A DNA stretch of 64,000 bases from Moraxella sp. VT-16-12 (GTDB taxonomy: Bacteria; Pseudomonadota; Gammaproteobacteria; Pseudomonadales; Moraxellaceae), in NCBI RefSeq assembly GCF_002224245.2, contig NZ_NKHK02000004.1, positions 167,944-231,943 of the forward strand, written 5' to 3'. The notes beneath the pieces were generated by a model. The model did not search any database. It worked only from the letters and a program-made list of their open reading frames with translations, and had not been told where the DNA came from. Position 1 is the first letter of the stretch. Each line of letters begins with the position of its first letter. The position numbers were made by a program, and so were the translations under genes. Below, one piece after another: positions 62,929 through 64,000 of the stretch.

Positions 62929-64000
62929 ATGCAACAGATTATCGTAAAAACTAATAATGCCAGTCAAGTGGTTAATCAAACTCAGGTGGTAACAAAAAAT
63001 GGACAACCTACCATCATCAAGGCAAATGGTAATGCCAATTATGAGTTTGTTAAAGAAAATACAGGTCGTGCTCCTGACCATATTGTAACCAAGCGTGTTG
63101 GCAAGGATTTGCACGTTTCTTTTGAAGAAGCGGGGCAAGATTCTGATTTGATTATTGAAAACTTTTATAACTATCAAGAATCTGCTTTGGTTGGGCAAGC
63201 AGAAAATGGTCAATACTATTACTACATTCCAGATACTGGTGAAGTGGTAGATTATGTAACTCAGCTTAATGCAGGGTCAATCCAAGGTCAAGCATTGGGC
63301 GGTCAAAACTTAGTGAGCCCTTGGTGGGTTGCCAGTGGCTTGACAAGTACAGGCGGTCTTGGTTCATTGCCTTGGCTACTTGGTAGCACAGGAGCGGTTG
63401 CAGCAGTGGCTCACCGTCAAGGCAAAGATGATGACGAGCGTCCTGCGGCATATATTTCTATTGAAACTGTTGCCAAAAATGACGTGGTGAACGTTGATGA
63501 GCGTGGCACAGAAGTAGAAGTGATTGGTGCGGTATCAGGCTACTATACGCCGGGAGATATTGTTACACTTGTTATTAACGGAAAAACTTATAAAACACCT
63601 GTTGATGCAACAGGGTCATTTACAATTAAAGTGCCTGCTGAGGAGTTGTCAAAAGATTCAGATAGCATCATTGAGGCATCTGTGGCGGCAACTTCACCTG
63701 CGGGTAATTTTACTGCATCTACCATGCACCGTTATGCCGTGGAGATAGTTTCTCCAAAAGCCATTCATGACCCTGCCAACCAAGGGGGTGTGATTGTTCG
63801 CCCAGATGACCAAGCAGACCGCTTAATCATCGACTACACCGATGAGGCTGACCAACCACAACAGATCACCATCAGCAAAGACCCAAGTACTGGTACTTGG
63901 AGCCCACAAGGCAACTTACCTGCTGGTGTGGAAGTTAACCCACAAACTGGCGAAGTTACTTTAAGCCCAGATGCCATCAAAGACGGTTCAACCTTAACGG
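62929..64000 (+). CDS. giant Bap-like surface adhesin, N-terminal part
   Basis: About 357 codons are visible; the gene runs off the right edge. Residues 1-125 resemble the BapA prefix-like domain (MQQIIVKTNNASQVVN, VGKDLHVSFEEAGQDSDLII, ENFYNYQESALVGQ). A Gly/Trp/Ser-rich hydrophobic patch follows (NLVSPWWVASGLTSTGGLGS). From about 180 an Ig-like domain begins (GAVSGYYTPGDIVTLVINGK) and further beta-rich repeats start (PAGVEVNPQTGEVTLSPDAI). There is no Sec signal peptide, as expected for type I secretion. AAAAGGTG precedes the ATG at 62929. Such proteins are often thousands of residues long and mediate biofilm attachment. Confidence 0.82.
   Translation, partial: MQQIIVKTNNASQVVNQTQVVTKNGQPTIIKANGNANYEFVKENTGRAPDHIVTKRVGKDLHVSFEEAGQDSDLIIENFYNYQESALVGQAENGQYYYYIPDTGEVVDYVTQLNAGSIQGQALGGQNLVSPWWVASGLTSTGGLGSLPWLLGSTGAVAAVAHRQGKDDDERPAAYISIETVAKNDVVNVDERGTEVEVIGAVSGYYTPGDIVTLVINGKTYKTPVDATGSFTIKVPAEELSKDSDSIIEASVAATSPAGNFTASTMHRYAVEIVSPKAIHDPANQGGVIVRPDDQADRLIIDYTDEADQPQQITISKDPSTGTWSPQGNLPAGVEVNPQTGEVTLSPDAIKDGSTLT

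Noticed and set aside
63524..63748. 74-codon frame inside the adhesin gene
   Set aside because: Out of frame with the adhesin, whose frame is open throughout; Leu/His/Arg-rich shadow.
1..64000. CRISPR arrays, tRNA or rRNA genes, insertion sequences and known DNA-uptake repeats
   Set aside because: Looked for by eye on both strands. No regularly spaced repeats, cloverleaf, transposase or dense short uptake word was recognised; a program scan would be needed to exclude weak cases.

Overview
The window looks like a chromosome segment of a moderately AT-rich gammaproteobacterium of the family Moraxellaceae, most probably Moraxella. The evidence is the core gene content and order: ibaG-murA-hisG-hisD-hisC, divergent yggS/pilT-pilU, divergent fur/bamE, and ygfB facing a short coiled-coil gene plus zapA. 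Other support comes from a short-form HisG, a GacS-type hybrid kinase and an N-terminus typical of giant Bap-like adhesins. The species cannot be fixed from the sequence alone. No rRNA, tRNA, insertion sequence or CRISPR array was found.

Layout. 1-4.7 kb: methionine ABC importer (metI cut by the left edge, metN), cytochrome b561, an exported protein, AhpF and a YdcH-type protein. 4.7-9 kb: a leftward run engB-rsmI-TPR protein-yqeY-ltaE. 9-12.7 kb: cytochrome c4, a transporter-like membrane protein overlapping rnfH, a TraX-like protein and DUF2789. 12.9-16.7 kb: malate dehydrogenase, lytic transglycosylase. 16.8-21.5 kb: miaB coupled to an unusual ClpX-like AAA+ protein, ygfB, a candidate structured RNA, a coiled-coil protein and a long-tailed ZapA. 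21.5-25.6 kb: yggS, pilT-pilU (twitching motility), fur, bamE. 25.6-33.7 kb: a large SMI1/KNR4-SUFU protein, an HXXEE membrane protein, an acyl-CoA dehydrogenase, aroE and small envelope proteins. 33.8-39.3 kb: nhaA, a TSUP permease, coaBC, fadD. 39.4-41.6 kb: two overlapping paralogous GTPase genes with a divergent XRE regulator. 41.6-48.4 kb: DUF3298 protein, cysM, gacS, Bcr-type efflux pump, rlmH. 48.5-56.2 kb: yraN, dolP, ibaG, murA, a VapBC-like toxin-antitoxin pair, hisG, two small enzymes, hisD, hisC. 56.2-60.5 kb: an AT-rich island with a two-gene restriction-modification system. 60.5-62.5 kb: dusC, xthA. 62.9 kb to the right edge: start of a giant Bap-like adhesin.

Most of the window is housekeeping: amino-acid uptake and synthesis, tRNA and rRNA modification, cell-wall and outer-membrane biogenesis, and type IV pilus retraction. 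Accessory material sits between these blocks. The restriction-modification island, the GTPase/XRE cluster, the SMI1-SUFU protein, the VapBC pair inside the murA-his run, the AT-rich TPR gene and the adhesin are the places where new biology is most likely. The strongest candidates for an undescribed system are the tandem-GTPase/XRE cluster and the ClpX-like paralogue that retains an IGF tripeptide but has no zinc-binding domain.
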